Positions 17,576 to 25,626 are shown, counted from the first letter of the stretch. The stretch: DNA of 64,000 nt from JBBTSG01 sp038064775 (GCA_038064775.1 JBBTSG010000014.1:5059-69058), one strand, 5' to 3'. Notes: generated by a model from the sequence alone, not told the origin. Numbers and translations are program-made.

Positions 17576-17992
17576 ATGAAGAATTTTCCCGCCGTTATAT
17601 ATTTTGCGACAGTAGGATTTTTGCTTTTTATTTTTATAAGCCGACCCGTGTCGGCTCAAAATTTAAACGCGCCGGATTATTTAAAACAAGGATTGCAATT
17701 ACCTGAGTCAATTACTCAAATTTTTGATCTTGGAAAGAAAATCAGTATCAATCTTCAAGGTTCCGGTTTTATTCGTGATATCGTAGAAAAGGTTCAAGGT
17801 AACGGCAATTCGAGCCCGAGCAATATATTTTCTGGTGTATTAAGTATCTGGGATAGGTCAAACGACTGGCTCCAATCGAATATCGGGATAAGTTTGCGGG
17901 AAATTATAACCGCGATAGGGAACTTGTTTATTTGGATTCTTAACTTCGTAATCGGATTAATTCAATCCGCGCTAGGGTATTCCTCTAACTAA
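17576..17992 (+). CDS. Orphan exported protein with C-terminal membrane helix
   Basis: A 138-residue product with a signal-like N-terminus (residues 5-27, ending RPVSAQ) and a C-terminal hydrophobic segment (IGNLFIWILNFVIGLIQSAL). The middle is polar and Gly/Ser/Asn-rich. I do not recognise it. It lies 21 bp behind the M23 gene on the same strand and may be cotranscribed; similar short secreted proteins next to M23 genes could be accessory wall proteins, but that is a guess. Confidence 0.6.
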   Translation: MKNFPAVIYFATVGFLLFIFISRPVSAQNLNAPDYLKQGLQLPESITQIFDLGKKISINLQGSGFIRDIVEKVQGNGNSSPSNIFSGVLSIWDRSNDWLQSNIGISLREIITAIGNLFIWILNFVIGLIQSALGYSSN

Positions 17993-18020
17993 ATAAATAT
18001 CATCGTAAAACGAACGCTAC

Positions 18021-18076
18021 CTTTTACGGACAGATAAAGAAGGTAATCCATAGGATAGGTTTATCTGTCGTAAAAG
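18021..18076. other. Long hairpin (17 bp stem, structured loop)
   Basis: CTTTTAC + GACAGATAAA pairs with TTTATCTGTC + GTAAAAG, with a single bulged G. The 21-base loop holds ATCC-ATA-GGAT, a second small stem. No T-run follows on either strand, so it is not a plain terminator. It lies between convergent genes. Confidence 0.6.
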
Positions 18077-18106
18077 ATATATTGTGCGTCAGTAGAAGTA
18101 AAAGAA

Positions 18107-18133
18107 AAACGCTGGCTTCCCTGCCAGCGTTTA
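18107..18133 (-). terminator. Terminator of the minus gene at 18139
   Basis: AACGCTGGC / GCCAGCGTT stem followed on the minus strand by TTTTCTTTTAC. Confidence 0.7.
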
Positions 18134-18138
18134 GTGTT

Positions 18139-18390
18139 TTATTTTAACCTTGTAGTGATCGGGATTACTATTTGCGGCACAAATATTCCCTGAACTAATT
18201 TTCCCGCCTCAAGAAGTTCGTCTTTCAATCCTTCGCATCGCGAGTTGCCGATAATATTTTTCTTTATTTCTATAACGCGCTTACGGGCCTCTTTGTCGCT
18301 TAACACTTCAAAAAGTTTATTTTCCTTAATTGAGGATTTGTTAGAATTTTCCGGGAAAAGACATCGATAAGTAAAACGATAGTTGTTCAT
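18139..18390 (-). CDS. Orphan small protein
   Basis: An 83-residue, Lys/Glu-rich protein with no recognised domain. An in-frame ATG nine bases upstream (18399) sits directly on the SD AAAGG and is too close to it; the ATG at 18390 stands eight bases after AAGGA and is preferred. It has its own terminator. No promoter stands out. Confidence 0.5.
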   Translation of the reverse strand: MNNYRFTYRCLFPENSNKSSIKENKLFEVLSDKEARKRVIEIKKNIIGNSRCEGLKDELLEAGKLVQGIFVPQIVIPITTRLK

Positions 18391-18455
18391 AACCCTCATC
18401 CTTTATTGATTTTTTAATGTGATTTAGTGTCTTTTAGCTGATTTATAATTTAATC

Positions 18456-18663
18456 CCGACTGGTCTAAAAAGCAAGTAAAAACGGTATTCTTATAGGGTC
18501 GGTTTAGCCCCTAGAATGCCTATTTTTCGCTTAAAATTGGGCTTTTTAGAGGCCAGATAAGACGCTTAGTGATTAAACTCGCTGGACTTGTAAATACCCT
18601 ATTTTTAAGGATAAACGAAAAAGTAAACAAAAATGACCAGCCCAAGGCTGGTCATTTATTTTT
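18456..18663 (+). ncRNA. Candidate structured RNA, unassigned
   Basis: This ~200-nt gap without a gene folds into a rod: outer stem CTGG-TCTAAAAAGC with GCTTTTTAGA-GG-CCAG, and inside it a second imperfect stem (AAAAA..GG..TATTCT with AGAATG..CC..TTTTT). One inner pair is U-G on the plus strand and would be C-A on the minus strand, favouring plus. A TATAAT (18444-18449) lies just upstream but no good -35 is seen, and a terminator-like hairpin (18632-18656, TGACCAGCC/GGCTGGTCA then TTTATTTTT) ends it. The size and rod shape would suit a 6S-like RNA, but the sequence does not prove it. Confidence 0.35.
18632..18663. terminator. Strong bidirectional terminator
   Basis: AATGACCAGCC / GGCTGGTCATT, with TTTATTTTT on the plus side and TTTTTG on the minus side. 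It covers the stop of the minus gene at 18652. Confidence 0.7.
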
Positions 18664-18864
18664 AAACCAATTATTTTTAATTCTTTTCTGATTGTGATTT
18701 AAACTATCCGGATTTTCGGTATTCTTCTTCTCATTATATAGGCCACGATAGCCGTCACCCGGCTTTCCAATTTTAGAAAGACCACTAATAAAAAGAAAAG
18801 CAATCAAGCAGATAACTATGTATATATCAGCAACCGCAAGTTTGGATAAGATAAAATTAATCAT
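18652..18864 (-). CDS. Orphan small membrane protein
   Basis: 70 residues: one hydrophobic helix (~residues 10-29, DIYIVICLIAFLFISGL) and a long polar, Lys/Asn-rich tail. The start overlaps the stop of the upstream gene by ATGA, so it is translated with it. Unknown function. Confidence 0.5.
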   Translation of the reverse strand: MINFILSKLAVADIYIVICLIAFLFISGLSKIGKPGDGYRGLYNEKKNTENPDSLNHNQKRIKNNWFKNK

Positions 18865-19199
18865 TTTATTCTTTCCAAATGTAAAAGAGAAAAGCTAATG
18901 CGTTTTTTGATAACCCATGATTCGATAACGACTGCGCGTGTTCTGATTTTATCTCTCCTTTCTTTTTTTGATCTTTCTTTTTCTGGGATTCTCAAGAACT
19001 TAACTCGCTCTAAGTAATCGCAACTAACACCATAACCAGAATTAGCGAGATTCCTTATCTTCCGCTCTAATTGTTTTAAAGCAATTTTTGGATTAGATGC
19101 CCGAACGCGACCGATTGCTTTAGCTACTTCTTCATCTGAATAAAGGTTAAAATCGCCTCGTGGACTCATAAGCGTACCTTTAATTTGGAATACTGACAT
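18861..19199 (-). CDS. Orphan basic protein
   Basis: 112 residues, strongly basic in the C-terminal half (RSKKERRDKIRTR). The start has a good SD (AAAAGGAG, seven bases before ATG). Forms a two-gene unit with the small membrane protein downstream. Not recognised. Confidence 0.5.
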   Translation of the reverse strand: MSVFQIKGTLMSPRGDFNLYSDEEVAKAIGRVRASNPKIALKQLERKIRNLANSGYGVSCDYLERVKFLRIPEKERSKKERRDKIRTRAVVIESWVIKKRISFSLLHLERIK

Positions 19200-19294
19200 A
19201 GTTGTTCTCCTTTTAATTTTAAGTCGTATTTAGTTGTTTAATAAAACTATCCCCTATTTTATTCCTCAATTTACCCAAATGCAACACACGCTTA

Positions 19295-19324
19295 TTGACA
19301 ATAAGTACTAATTTATAGTAAGAT
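19295..19324 (+). promoter_or_regulatory. Sigma-70 type promoter
   Basis: TTGACA (19295-19300), 18 bp, TAAGAT (19319-19324), 48 bp before the start of the 140-residue gene. Confidence 0.7.
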
Positions 19325-19372
19325 TATTTTCAGTATTGATTGCTATTTAATAACTTATAAAAAGGAGTGTTT

Positions 19373-19795
19373 ATGAGTCGACACATTGTAAATACCGATT
19401 TGCGCGGTTACGAAGGACCGATTTTTGTCTCTTTAATCGGCCGTTTGCGGCGAGCACTTGAGCAAACCAATATCGTCATCGATTTTTTAAAAATCGTGGC
19501 GGGAAAGATTCCAGGTTTCGAAAAAGCGATCATCCATCCCCAAACCGAGGATAAATATGTTTGGTTTTGCGGTTTGGTTTTCAGAATACCTGGCGTCGGC
19601 GAAATGATAATTCTTATTCCCCGTCAGGAAGACAAGGCTAAAACCGAAGGTAGTTCCTTTGATCGCTCGATTGTTGTTTATGCCAAAGGCAATATAACGA
19701 TTCACGAAATTCACGATATTATTGAGGTGTTCGCGGAAGCCTACGAAAATTTTTTACATATTCATACTTCTTCCAAAGGTGTCTCGGCAAATTAA
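19373..19795 (+). CDS. Orphan protein of 140 residues
   Basis: The ATG at 19373 follows AAGGAG by five bases, which decides the start over the GTG two codons upstream. The sequence is alpha/beta-like (VFRIPGVGEMIILIP, DRSIVVYAKGNITIHEIHDIIEVFAEAYENFL) with no export signal. Not recognised. It stands as a single gene between its own promoter and a family-A palindrome terminator. Confidence 0.55.
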   Translation: MSRHIVNTDLRGYEGPIFVSLIGRLRRALEQTNIVIDFLKIVAGKIPGFEKAIIHPQTEDKYVWFCGLVFRIPGVGEMIILIPRQEDKAKTEGSSFDRSIVVYAKGNITIHEIHDIIEVFAEAYENFLHIHTSSKGVSAN

Positions 19796-19802
19796 AAAAT
19801 TA

Positions 19803-19834
19803 ACCGCCCTGAGTTTATCGAAGGGCGGGTTTTT
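19803..19834 (+). terminator. Terminator made of a family-A palindrome
   Basis: CCGCCCTGAGTTTATCG-AAGGGCGG followed by GTTTTTAT. The stem is the CCCTGAG/CGAAGGG repeat found elsewhere inside genes. Confidence 0.75.
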
Positions 19835-19909
19835 ATAGTGAACCGCATTGAACTATTTTTTGTTGAGAAATCGCTTATTTGCTGATAAAATTACTAGCAC
19901 TACTTACTA

Positions 19910-20671
19910 ATGTTTTATAAAACTCCCGAAGAATTTAAGGAACAATGCGGTTATGAAATTGACGGCTTTTGGTATCCCCGCGTCACAAAAATTGTGGACA
20001 TCAAATCAAAGCCCGGTCTTTACCACTTCTACGCCAAAATGCAGAATTACGCCGCCGCCCAGCAAGTTACTAAAAGATCGGCAACCGAAGGCACGCTAAT
20101 TCACGAAACTGTTGAAGGAATTTTGACCGGCCAGAAGCCCGTTGTCCCCGCTTCAATCGAGCCATCTATTCGGGCTTTTATGGAATTTATTTTGGCGAAA
20201 AATATTCACGTTGATCCGGCCTACGTTGAAAAACGTCTGGTGCATTACGACGAACGTTACGCCGGAACTTTAGACGCAATCGCTTTAATCGACGGCCGGC
20301 TCGGCATTTTAGACATCAAAACATCGCAGGAAATTTACCGCGATTATAATTTGCAAACCAGCGCCTATATGGCGGCTATGAAAGAGCAAGTGAAAAATTT
20401 GGAGACGCGGTGGATTTTGCGGATTGACCAAAGCAAAAAATGTTTTCACTGCGGGGCGATTTTGCGGAGCAAAGGCGGCAAAGATCAGGTAAAAGTGGAC
20501 TGGGGTAATCCTTTTCAAAAAGCGTGCGTTCACGAATGGGGGCCGCTTGAAGGCAGAATTGAATTAAAGGAATTCCCCTACTGGCAAGACGATTTCGCCG
20601 CTTTTTTGGGCGCGAAAAAACTTTGGGAATGGGAAAATATTGATTGGTTGAAGCAGGTTGGGTATTTGTGA
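19910..20671 (+). CDS. PD-(D/E)XK superfamily nuclease (RecB/Cas4-like)
   Basis: The core of this nuclease fold is seen: GTLIHETVEG (helix with conserved His), GTLDAIALIDG with the catalytic Asp, ILDIKTSQ supplying Asp-x-Lys, and YNLQTSAYMAAM matching the QxxxY motif of RecB-type nucleases. An insert with CFHCG and a later Cys-His (KACVHEW) might bind a metal. No helicase or CRISPR genes are near, so it is a stand-alone nuclease; a role in repair or phage-related DNA processing is inference only. Confidence 0.75.
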   Translation: MFYKTPEEFKEQCGYEIDGFWYPRVTKIVDIKSKPGLYHFYAKMQNYAAAQQVTKRSATEGTLIHETVEGILTGQKPVVPASIEPSIRAFMEFILAKNIHVDPAYVEKRLVHYDERYAGTLDAIALIDGRLGILDIKTSQEIYRDYNLQTSAYMAAMKEQVKNLETRWILRIDQSKKCFHCGAILRSKGGKDQVKVDWGNPFQKACVHEWGPLEGRIELKEFPYWQDDFAAFLGAKKLWEWENIDWLKQVGYL

Positions 20672-20689
20672 GTTTTGCCACGCGCTAGC

Positions 20690-20753
20690 GTTCGCAAAAC
20701 CACATCCCGAACGTAGCGAGGGATCTTTAAAACTTCCTCTCGCTCATAACGCC
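20690..20753. repeat. Inverted-repeat-rich intergenic DNA
   Basis: Contains GTTTTGC...GCAAAAC and ATCCCGAACGTAGCGAGGGAT, the latter of the TCCCGAGC/CGAGGGA type also found in RNase P RNA. The gap 20672-20947 has no gene. Confidence 0.5.
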
Positions 20754-20830
20754 TCACTCGCTAAAATTAAATTCGCTTGTCGTTAGGCGTCACGGGATTC
20801 ATCAAACTCAACCTCGCAAGCTCGGGATTC
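20754..20830 (-). repeat. Dispersed intergenic repeat, copy 2
   Basis: Reverse complement of this stretch matches 4264-4351 over its whole length, apart from the nested palindrome present only in copy 1 and scattered substitutions. Confidence 0.75.
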
Positions 20831-20947
20831 AAACAGTGACGAATTCCTACGCCTTGCCTCCGCGCTCGGTAATTTTTGACGCTCTTTCGGCAATATTCGC
20901 TCAAGGAAATTTTGGAGATTAAAAATTTTAGATGTATAATTAGTTTT

Positions 20948-21478
20948 ATGGAATTTTTTGATAAAGTTGATTTAAACGATAAGGTTGTAGGTAAAACAAC
21001 CAAAAAAAAAGCTCATGAAATGGGATATCCTCATCGGGTAGCAGCGATTTTTGTTTTTGATAAAAACGGCAAATTGCTCGTTCAAAAGAGAAAAGAAGAC
21101 GGTTGGCTTGATCATTCGGTCGGTGGTCACGTCTCAGCTGGCGAATCTTATGGGGCTGCCGCTTTGAGAGAATTACAAGAAGAACTAGGTCTTCGTCGCG
21201 AGAAGTTAGATTTTGTAGGCGTACTTTTTGCCGATGAACGAATCCGGTCAAGAAACAAGATGGTTCATTTCTTCGGTCTTTACGAAACTACTTTGAACGA
21301 AAAAGACGTTATTAAAATTGCCGAGCGTGAGGTTGAATCGTTATTTCCAATGTCGCTTGAAGAAATCGCCAAAGGAATGAATAAAGAACCAATAAAATAT
21401 ACTACCGGTTTTATGAAAACACTGAATTTTTATATTGAGAAGAAAAATCTTAATATTTCACCGGTTGAATACAAATAA
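20948..21478 (+). CDS. NUDIX hydrolase
   Basis: The NUDIX box GGHVSAGESYGAAALRELQEELG is complete, with the REL-x-EE metal ligands. The N-terminus (FFDKVDLNDKVVGKTTKKKAHEMGYPHR) resembles the YfcD/isopentenyl-diphosphate isomerase-like branch. The 176-residue product is normal for the family. The substrate cannot be read from sequence. The ATG at 20948 is preferred to an in-frame codon further upstream because the family starts here. Confidence 0.88.
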   Translation: MEFFDKVDLNDKVVGKTTKKKAHEMGYPHRVAAIFVFDKNGKLLVQKRKEDGWLDHSVGGHVSAGESYGAAALRELQEELGLRREKLDFVGVLFADERIRSRNKMVHFFGLYETTLNEKDVIKIAEREVESLFPMSLEEIAKGMNKEPIKYTTGFMKTLNFYIEKKNLNISPVEYK

Positions 21479-21496
21479 TTTTCAAGTTACACAAAC

Positions 21497-21702
21497 GGCG
21501 GGAAGGTTAAAGAGGTATAAAAAAACCGAGGATAAAATATCCTCGGTTGNNNNNNNNNNNNNNNNNNNNNNNNNNNNNNNNNNNNNNNNNNNNNNNNNNN
21601 NNNNNNNNNNNNNNNNNNNNNNNNNNNNNNNNNNNNNNNNNNNNNNNNNGGCGGGAAGGTTAAAGAGGTATAAAAAAACCGAGGATAAAATATCCTCGGT
21701 TG
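21497..21702. other. Scaffold gap (100 N) flanked by identical 53-bp sequence
   Basis: Bases 21497-21549 and 21650-21702 are identical and border exactly 100 Ns. The repeated unit contains the terminator CCGAGGATA/TATCCTCGG. This is what results when two contigs that overlap are joined as if separated; the real sequence probably has one copy and no gap. Confidence 0.85.
21674..21702 (-). terminator. Terminator of the minus gene at 21707
   Basis: Minus strand CCGAGGATA-TTT-TATCCTCGG followed by TTTTTTTAT. A second copy left of the gap is probably an assembly duplicate. Confidence 0.7.
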
Positions 21703-21706
21703 TTGT

Positions 21707-21955
21707 TTAAACTCTTTCATGCTCTGGTACTTTCGATCGGCCGGGTAGATCGCGCGCATCAATAGGTTTATTACCAACTTTAATTGGTTCGGGAGAATTG
21801 TTCAAAAAATGCCGTTTTATTTCCGCGCCAGTTACCGGTCCGATAACGCCAGCTTCGTTGAACATGGCCGTATCGCCAGCCGGACAATCGCAAGGCAAAT
21901 CATTATTGCCAGTTTCAATTACGCCAGAGCCGTTACATTCTGTGCATTTTGGCAT
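21707..21955 (-). CDS. Orphan small protein with DnaJ-type cysteine motif
   Basis: 82 residues. The N-terminus PKCTECNGSGVIETG...LPCDCPAG has the CxxCxGxG pattern of DnaJ-type zinc fingers, with a partial second pair. The rest is polar. The SD AAAGGA precedes the ATG. Its role is unknown. Confidence 0.55.
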   Translation of the reverse strand: MPKCTECNGSGVIETGNNDLPCDCPAGDTAMFNEAGVIGPVTGAEIKRHFLNNSPEPIKVGNKPIDARDLPGRSKVPEHERV

Positions 21956-22071
21956 TACATCACCATCCTTTCTTATTTGTTTTTGTGAATGAACTTAAAA
22001 TAATATTACTATTAATTTTATTATTATATCAAGCTAGTCCGCCAACTTTCCTGCCTACGCAAGTAGAAAAT

Positions 22072-22102
22072 AAAAAGGTGTTCAAAATCGAACACCTTTT
22101 TT
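22072..22102 (-). terminator. Terminator of the minus gene at 22118
   Basis: AAAAAGGTGTTC / GAACACCTTTTT perfect stem with T-runs on both strands. Confidence 0.75.
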
Positions 22103-22117
22103 CTTCAATGTATTAAG

Positions 22118-22321
22118 TTAAGGAATTATTGATTCTATTGATTCCAAAGCTCTTTTCTTTGCTTTCTCTTTGCAAGAATCTGAGTCACAACAGCGAATAG
22201 CAGCCACATGCCCTTCTTTTGCGCACACTGCCTCAAGTGTTGCTTCTCTTAAACAGTAAAAACATTCTTTTTTTTGGTCTGCCGACTTTGGCCGGAAAGT
22301 CACTTCTAACGCTTCATTCAT
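22118..22321 (-). CDS. Orphan small Cys-rich protein
   Basis: 67 residues with CFYC, a further Cys and a CCDSDSC cluster, probably a zinc-binding protein. The start at 22321 is fixed by the SD AAGGAG seven bases before ATG; the longer frame upstream runs through the promoter and is not coding. Single gene with its own promoter and terminator. Confidence 0.55.
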   Translation of the reverse strand: MNEALEVTFRPKSADQKKECFYCLREATLEAVCAKEGHVAAIRCCDSDSCKEKAKKRALESIESIIP

Positions 22322-22376
22322 AAAATATCTCCTTAAGTTGTGAAAGTTTGTAAAATTGACAATTACTCTAAATTCA

Positions 22377-22405
22377 ATGCTATCAGATTTATACTTACTT
22401 GTCAA
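22377..22405 (-). promoter_or_regulatory. Sigma-70 type promoter
   Basis: Minus strand TTGACA (22400-22405), 17 bp, TAGCAT (22377-22382). Confidence 0.7.
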
Positions 22406-22412
22406 TATAACC

Positions 22413-23684
22413 TTACCAATTTCGGTGGGGAAATCTTTTTCTCTCGCCTTGGCCCGGCGGACCGAAAGAACGGCGCGCGCCCTGGCCGGACGAGCTAAAA
22501 CGAGAACTAGGACGGCGGCCGCGATTAGAGCGTTCTATTGTTTCCGGAATTTTGTCGCTTTTCCGCGCTGGCGGAAGTTCGGGCAGTTTTGAAAGCGGCA
22601 AAGTAACGCGAATTAATCGCTCAATCGCCTTTACGTCACTCCGCTCGTCTGGCGTGGCGAATGAAATTGCGTGTCCCACGCCGCCTGCTCGGGCCGTTCG
22701 GCCGATACGATGAACATAATCTTCGGCAGTGCTCGGCAAATCGAAATTTAATACAAGCTCAATCCCCTTCACGTCTATTCCCCGCGCGGCAATATCAGTG
22801 GCAACTAGCACACGATATTTGCCGTTCTTGAAGCCTTCAAGCGCTTCGCGGCGTTGTAAGAGTGACCTGTTTGAATGAATCTCGGCGGCGGAGTAGCCCA
22901 TTCCGCGAATGTTTGTGGTGATTTTCCGCGCGCCGTGTTTTGTTCGTGAAAAAACAAGCACCGAGCCTTTATATTCAAAAAGAATTTTTTCGAGCAAGCG
23001 CGGCTTGTCATGCCTATCTAAAAAGAAGAGTTCGTGGGTGACTTTTTCCACAGTTGTGCCCGGCGGCGCAATTTCAATGCGGGTGGGAGTTTTCATATAT
23101 TTTCTCGCGATCGTGATTATGTCTTCCGGCATCGTGGCCGAAAAAAGCATGGTTTGCCGTTCGCGCGGCACAGCACTTAAAATAATTTTAAGTTGTGGCG
23201 CAAAACCCATATCAAGCATTCTGTCCGCTTCATCAAGCACAAGTATTGAAACAGAGTTAAGTTTAAGAGTTTTTTGATTAAGATGATCGATAATTCTTCC
23301 GGGCGTGCCGATTATAATTTGAGGATCTCTTTTAAGCGCTTGAATTTGCCGGAATATTGCCTCCCCGCCGATTAAAAGCGCCGTTCGCAGGCCGAATTGC
23401 GTGCCAATTTTATGAAGAACTTCTTGAACTTGCAGGGCGAGTTCCCGCGTAGGCAAAACTACTAATCCGTTTTTTCCTTTAAGCGAGGATTGAATCATCG
23501 GGATGCCAAATGCTAAAGTTTTTCCGGTGCCAGTTTGCGCTATGCCAATTAAATCTTTTCCTTCGATTGCCGAAGGAATGGATTTTTTTTGAATCGGCGT
23601 GGGAATTTTAAAACCAAGTTTATCAAGTGCGCTTAAAATATTCGGAGCAATGCCAAGCTCGTAAAAATCTGAGGAATTGTTCAT
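22413..23684 (-). CDS. DEAD-box RNA helicase (RhlE-like)
   Basis: All helicase motifs are seen: Q motif with GFKIPTPIQKKSIP, motif I AQTGTGKT, Ia PTRELALQ, motif II VLDEADRMLDMGF, SAT in LFSATMP, motif V ATDIAARGIDV and motif VI HRIGRTARAGG. The two RecA domains end near residue 365 and a basic, Arg/Ser/Gly/Pro-rich tail follows, a common RNA-binding extension. The likely role is RNA unwinding in ribosome assembly or mRNA decay; RhlE is the nearest type by layout. Confidence 0.93.
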   Translation of the reverse strand: MNNSSDFYELGIAPNILSALDKLGFKIPTPIQKKSIPSAIEGKDLIGIAQTGTGKTLAFGIPMIQSSLKGKNGLVVLPTRELALQVQEVLHKIGTQFGLRTALLIGGEAIFRQIQALKRDPQIIIGTPGRIIDHLNQKTLKLNSVSILVLDEADRMLDMGFAPQLKIILSAVPRERQTMLFSATMPEDIITIARKYMKTPTRIEIAPPGTTVEKVTHELFFLDRHDKPRLLEKILFEYKGSVLVFSRTKHGARKITTNIRGMGYSAAEIHSNRSLLQRREALEGFKNGKYRVLVATDIAARGIDVKGIELVLNFDLPSTAEDYVHRIGRTARAGGVGHAISFATPDERSDVKAIERLIRVTLPLSKLPELPPARKSDKIPETIERSNRGRRPSSRFSSSGQGARRSFGPPGQGERKRFPHRNW

Positions 23685-23724
23685 TTCTAATACAATAGCA
23701 CGGAAATCAGATCACTGGAAATAA

Positions 23725-23753
23725 AAAAGCGTTCCGATTTTTGGAACGCTTTT
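23725..23753 (-). terminator. Terminator of the minus gene at 23774
   Basis: AAAAGCGTTCC / GGAACGCTTTT with T-run on the minus strand. Confidence 0.75.
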
Positions 23754-23773
23754 GCGTTATTAAAAACTACTCG

Positions 23774-25033
23774 TTATTTCGCGAAAGGCCGGCAAACTTT
23801 AGCCTTCATTCCCCAAAAACTCAACTGAAATCTGGTTTTAATATTAACCTTCGGAAGAATTTTCTTAACATCAACGGATAGAGGAATGTTTTCGAGAGAA
23901 ATATTGGCTCGAAGATTCTCGAAATAAACCCTATCCTCAGTTAATATTTGCTCTGTTTTCATTCGATTTCTTTCAGTCAATTTTTCAATCGCTCTTTGTT
24001 CGCGTTTTTCTTTCCATTCTTTTGTCATTATTTTCTTCATTATAAAGAAAAGCAGAAGAAACAGCACAAAAATAAAGGCCATACTAACAACCACAAAAGA
24101 AACTACTCCTAAATTTTGAATTATGTAAGTAGTAATCCCAGCTACCACTAAAGAAAGAGAAAGAAAAATGTATGGGACGGCCAAGATAGGAATATGCCTC
24201 ATTGTTTTTTCATTGCCCCATTTTCGCCACGAGAATTCACTGCCAAATCGGTAAAGATTCATTTCTGAATTATCTATATCGATCCAGCTATTCAAGATGT
24301 TTTTAAACACAGGAATTGGCTGATAGCCTAAGAATAAAAGAAATGAAGATCCGATCAGTGTGTAGAACGTTCCAATAAGACCGATAATTAGGCGCCCGAT
24401 AATAAGTAAGGGTGGCTGTAACGTAAAAGCAAAAAGCTTTCTTTTACGGTAAGCACATTGGTCAATCGGTGGTCTTTTAAACCAACGATTTACCCAGTCC
24501 CAAATGAACTGACCGAAAACCGTTTTTGGCTTTTCAGCAAAAAGTTCCGCCGGCACTTCGAATTCGACAGCAACTGCAGCAGAAAAAGTATTTTCAGAAT
24601 TTTCTTTAACGCTTTTCCCTACCATACCGTAGTTAATGGACATATCATAATACGAATCTTCGTCCTTTTTTATATAGAGCCTGACGTTCTTTAGAGCTGT
24701 CTCCTTATCACCACAAAAAACAATGGCGATAAAATGGTGCTGTCCTGGTCTACATAACTGGATATAGCCAACCAAATCCTCCACTGGGAAAGTATGACGA
24801 CGACCATGATAGTAATTTATTATTTCTTTGAATTCATTGAAAGATATGTCATTGTGCTCGCAAATTAATATGTATCGCGGTTTTTTCTCGATTAATTCAT
24901 CGGAAAAATGCCATTCTACCGGCACGGTTGCCGTATCGAGAATATTACTCCCGCCATTCAAAACTAGCTTAATGTCGGGCGTAACTTGTTTTTCTTGACT
25001 TTGTTTCTTCGTAACAGATTTAACTGTACTCAT
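23774..25033 (-). CDS. Orphan membrane protein, 419 residues
   Basis: The soluble N-terminal half (~1-200) is beta-rich, with a segment TATVPVEWHFSDELIEKKPRY. Hydrophobic helices follow at about 211-243 and at 290-340 (VPYIFLSLSLVVAGITTYI and a second just after), then a basic linker and a C-terminal soluble tail. No known family recognised. It has a strong SD (AAGGAGATTTATC before ATG), a consensus promoter and a terminator, so it is a single independent transcript. The leader is nearly identical to that of the gene at 2395. Confidence 0.6.
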   Translation of the reverse strand: MSTVKSVTKKQSQEKQVTPDIKLVLNGGSNILDTATVPVEWHFSDELIEKKPRYILICEHNDISFNEFKEIINYYHGRRHTFPVEDLVGYIQLCRPGQHHFIAIVFCGDKETALKNVRLYIKKDEDSYYDMSINYGMVGKSVKENSENTFSAAVAVEFEVPAELFAEKPKTVFGQFIWDWVNRWFKRPPIDQCAYRKRKLFAFTLQPPLLIIGRLIIGLIGTFYTLIGSSFLLFLGYQPIPVFKNILNSWIDIDNSEMNLYRFGSEFSWRKWGNEKTMRHIPILAVPYIFLSLSLVVAGITTYIIQNLGVVSFVVVSMAFIFVLFLLLFFIMKKIMTKEWKEKREQRAIEKLTERNRMKTEQILTEDRVYFENLRANISLENIPLSVDVKKILPKVNIKTRFQLSFWGMKAKVCRPFAK

Positions 25034-25091
25034 GATAAATCTCCTTATTTTATTGTTAAAAGAATTAGTTAATTTTTCTAAAACTGAACTA

Positions 25092-25121
25092 AGACTAGCA
25101 TATAATATGCTAATTTGTCAA
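25092..25121 (-). promoter_or_regulatory. Sigma-70 type promoter
   Basis: Minus strand TTGACA (25116-25121), 18 bp, TAGTCT (25092-25097). ACTATTGACAA context is shared with the promoter at 2477-2482. Confidence 0.7.
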
Positions 25122-25151
25122 TAGTAGCTAAGATACTAAATTTTTAGCCGT

Positions 25152-25625
25152 TTAACCGAGTAAATTTCTTAGTTTCGGAAATTTTGCGCAAATCGGCAAA
25201 TTCGCGCACCAATTTTCCAATCCCCAAACTCGGCCAGCGTGAGTGGCGGCGAAAAACAATAAAGCGAAGATAAAAATAATATGCTCATCAACAAGATAGC
25301 CGTTCGTGACAAATGGCAAAGCGTTCGCCGGCAAATAATAAAGGAGCATTAAAACGGCGCCGAGAACGGAACTTAATCGGACAAACAAACCTAAAATCAG
25401 CGAAACGCCCAAAAGCGCGAGTCCCCATTCGTTTACGAAATTTATCAGCGGTAAAATCGCCGGACTGGCAAGCCAACCGTAAAAACCGGCAAAGGTTTTA
25501 GCATGCGTTAAATAACCTGCCGCTGACCAATCAGAGTTTAAAATTTTAACTAGGCCAGCGTAGAAAAAAAGCCAACCCAAGCTAATCCGCAAAAGAAAAA
25601 GTGATATTTTTTCAAATTTTGTCAT
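25152..25625 (-). CDS. DoxX family membrane protein
   Basis: Four hydrophobic helices and the DoxX pattern LLRISLGWLFFYAGLVKI at the N-terminus, NEWGLALLGVSLILGLFVR in the middle and AATHAGRVWGLENW near the end. DoxX proteins are linked to thiol/quinone redox in other organisms. A one-base gap separates it from the DUF5652-like gene upstream, so the two are cotranscribed. Confidence 0.85.
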   Translation of the reverse strand: MTKFEKISLFLLRISLGWLFFYAGLVKILNSDWSAAGYLTHAKTFAGFYGWLASPAILPLINFVNEWGLALLGVSLILGLFVRLSSVLGAVLMLLYYLPANALPFVTNGYLVDEHIIFIFALLFFAATHAGRVWGLENWCANLPICAKFPKLRNLLG

Positions 25626-25626
25626 T

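Noticed and set aside
21526..21700. Tandem duplicated terminator
   Set aside because: The second copy is most likely created by the false scaffold gap.
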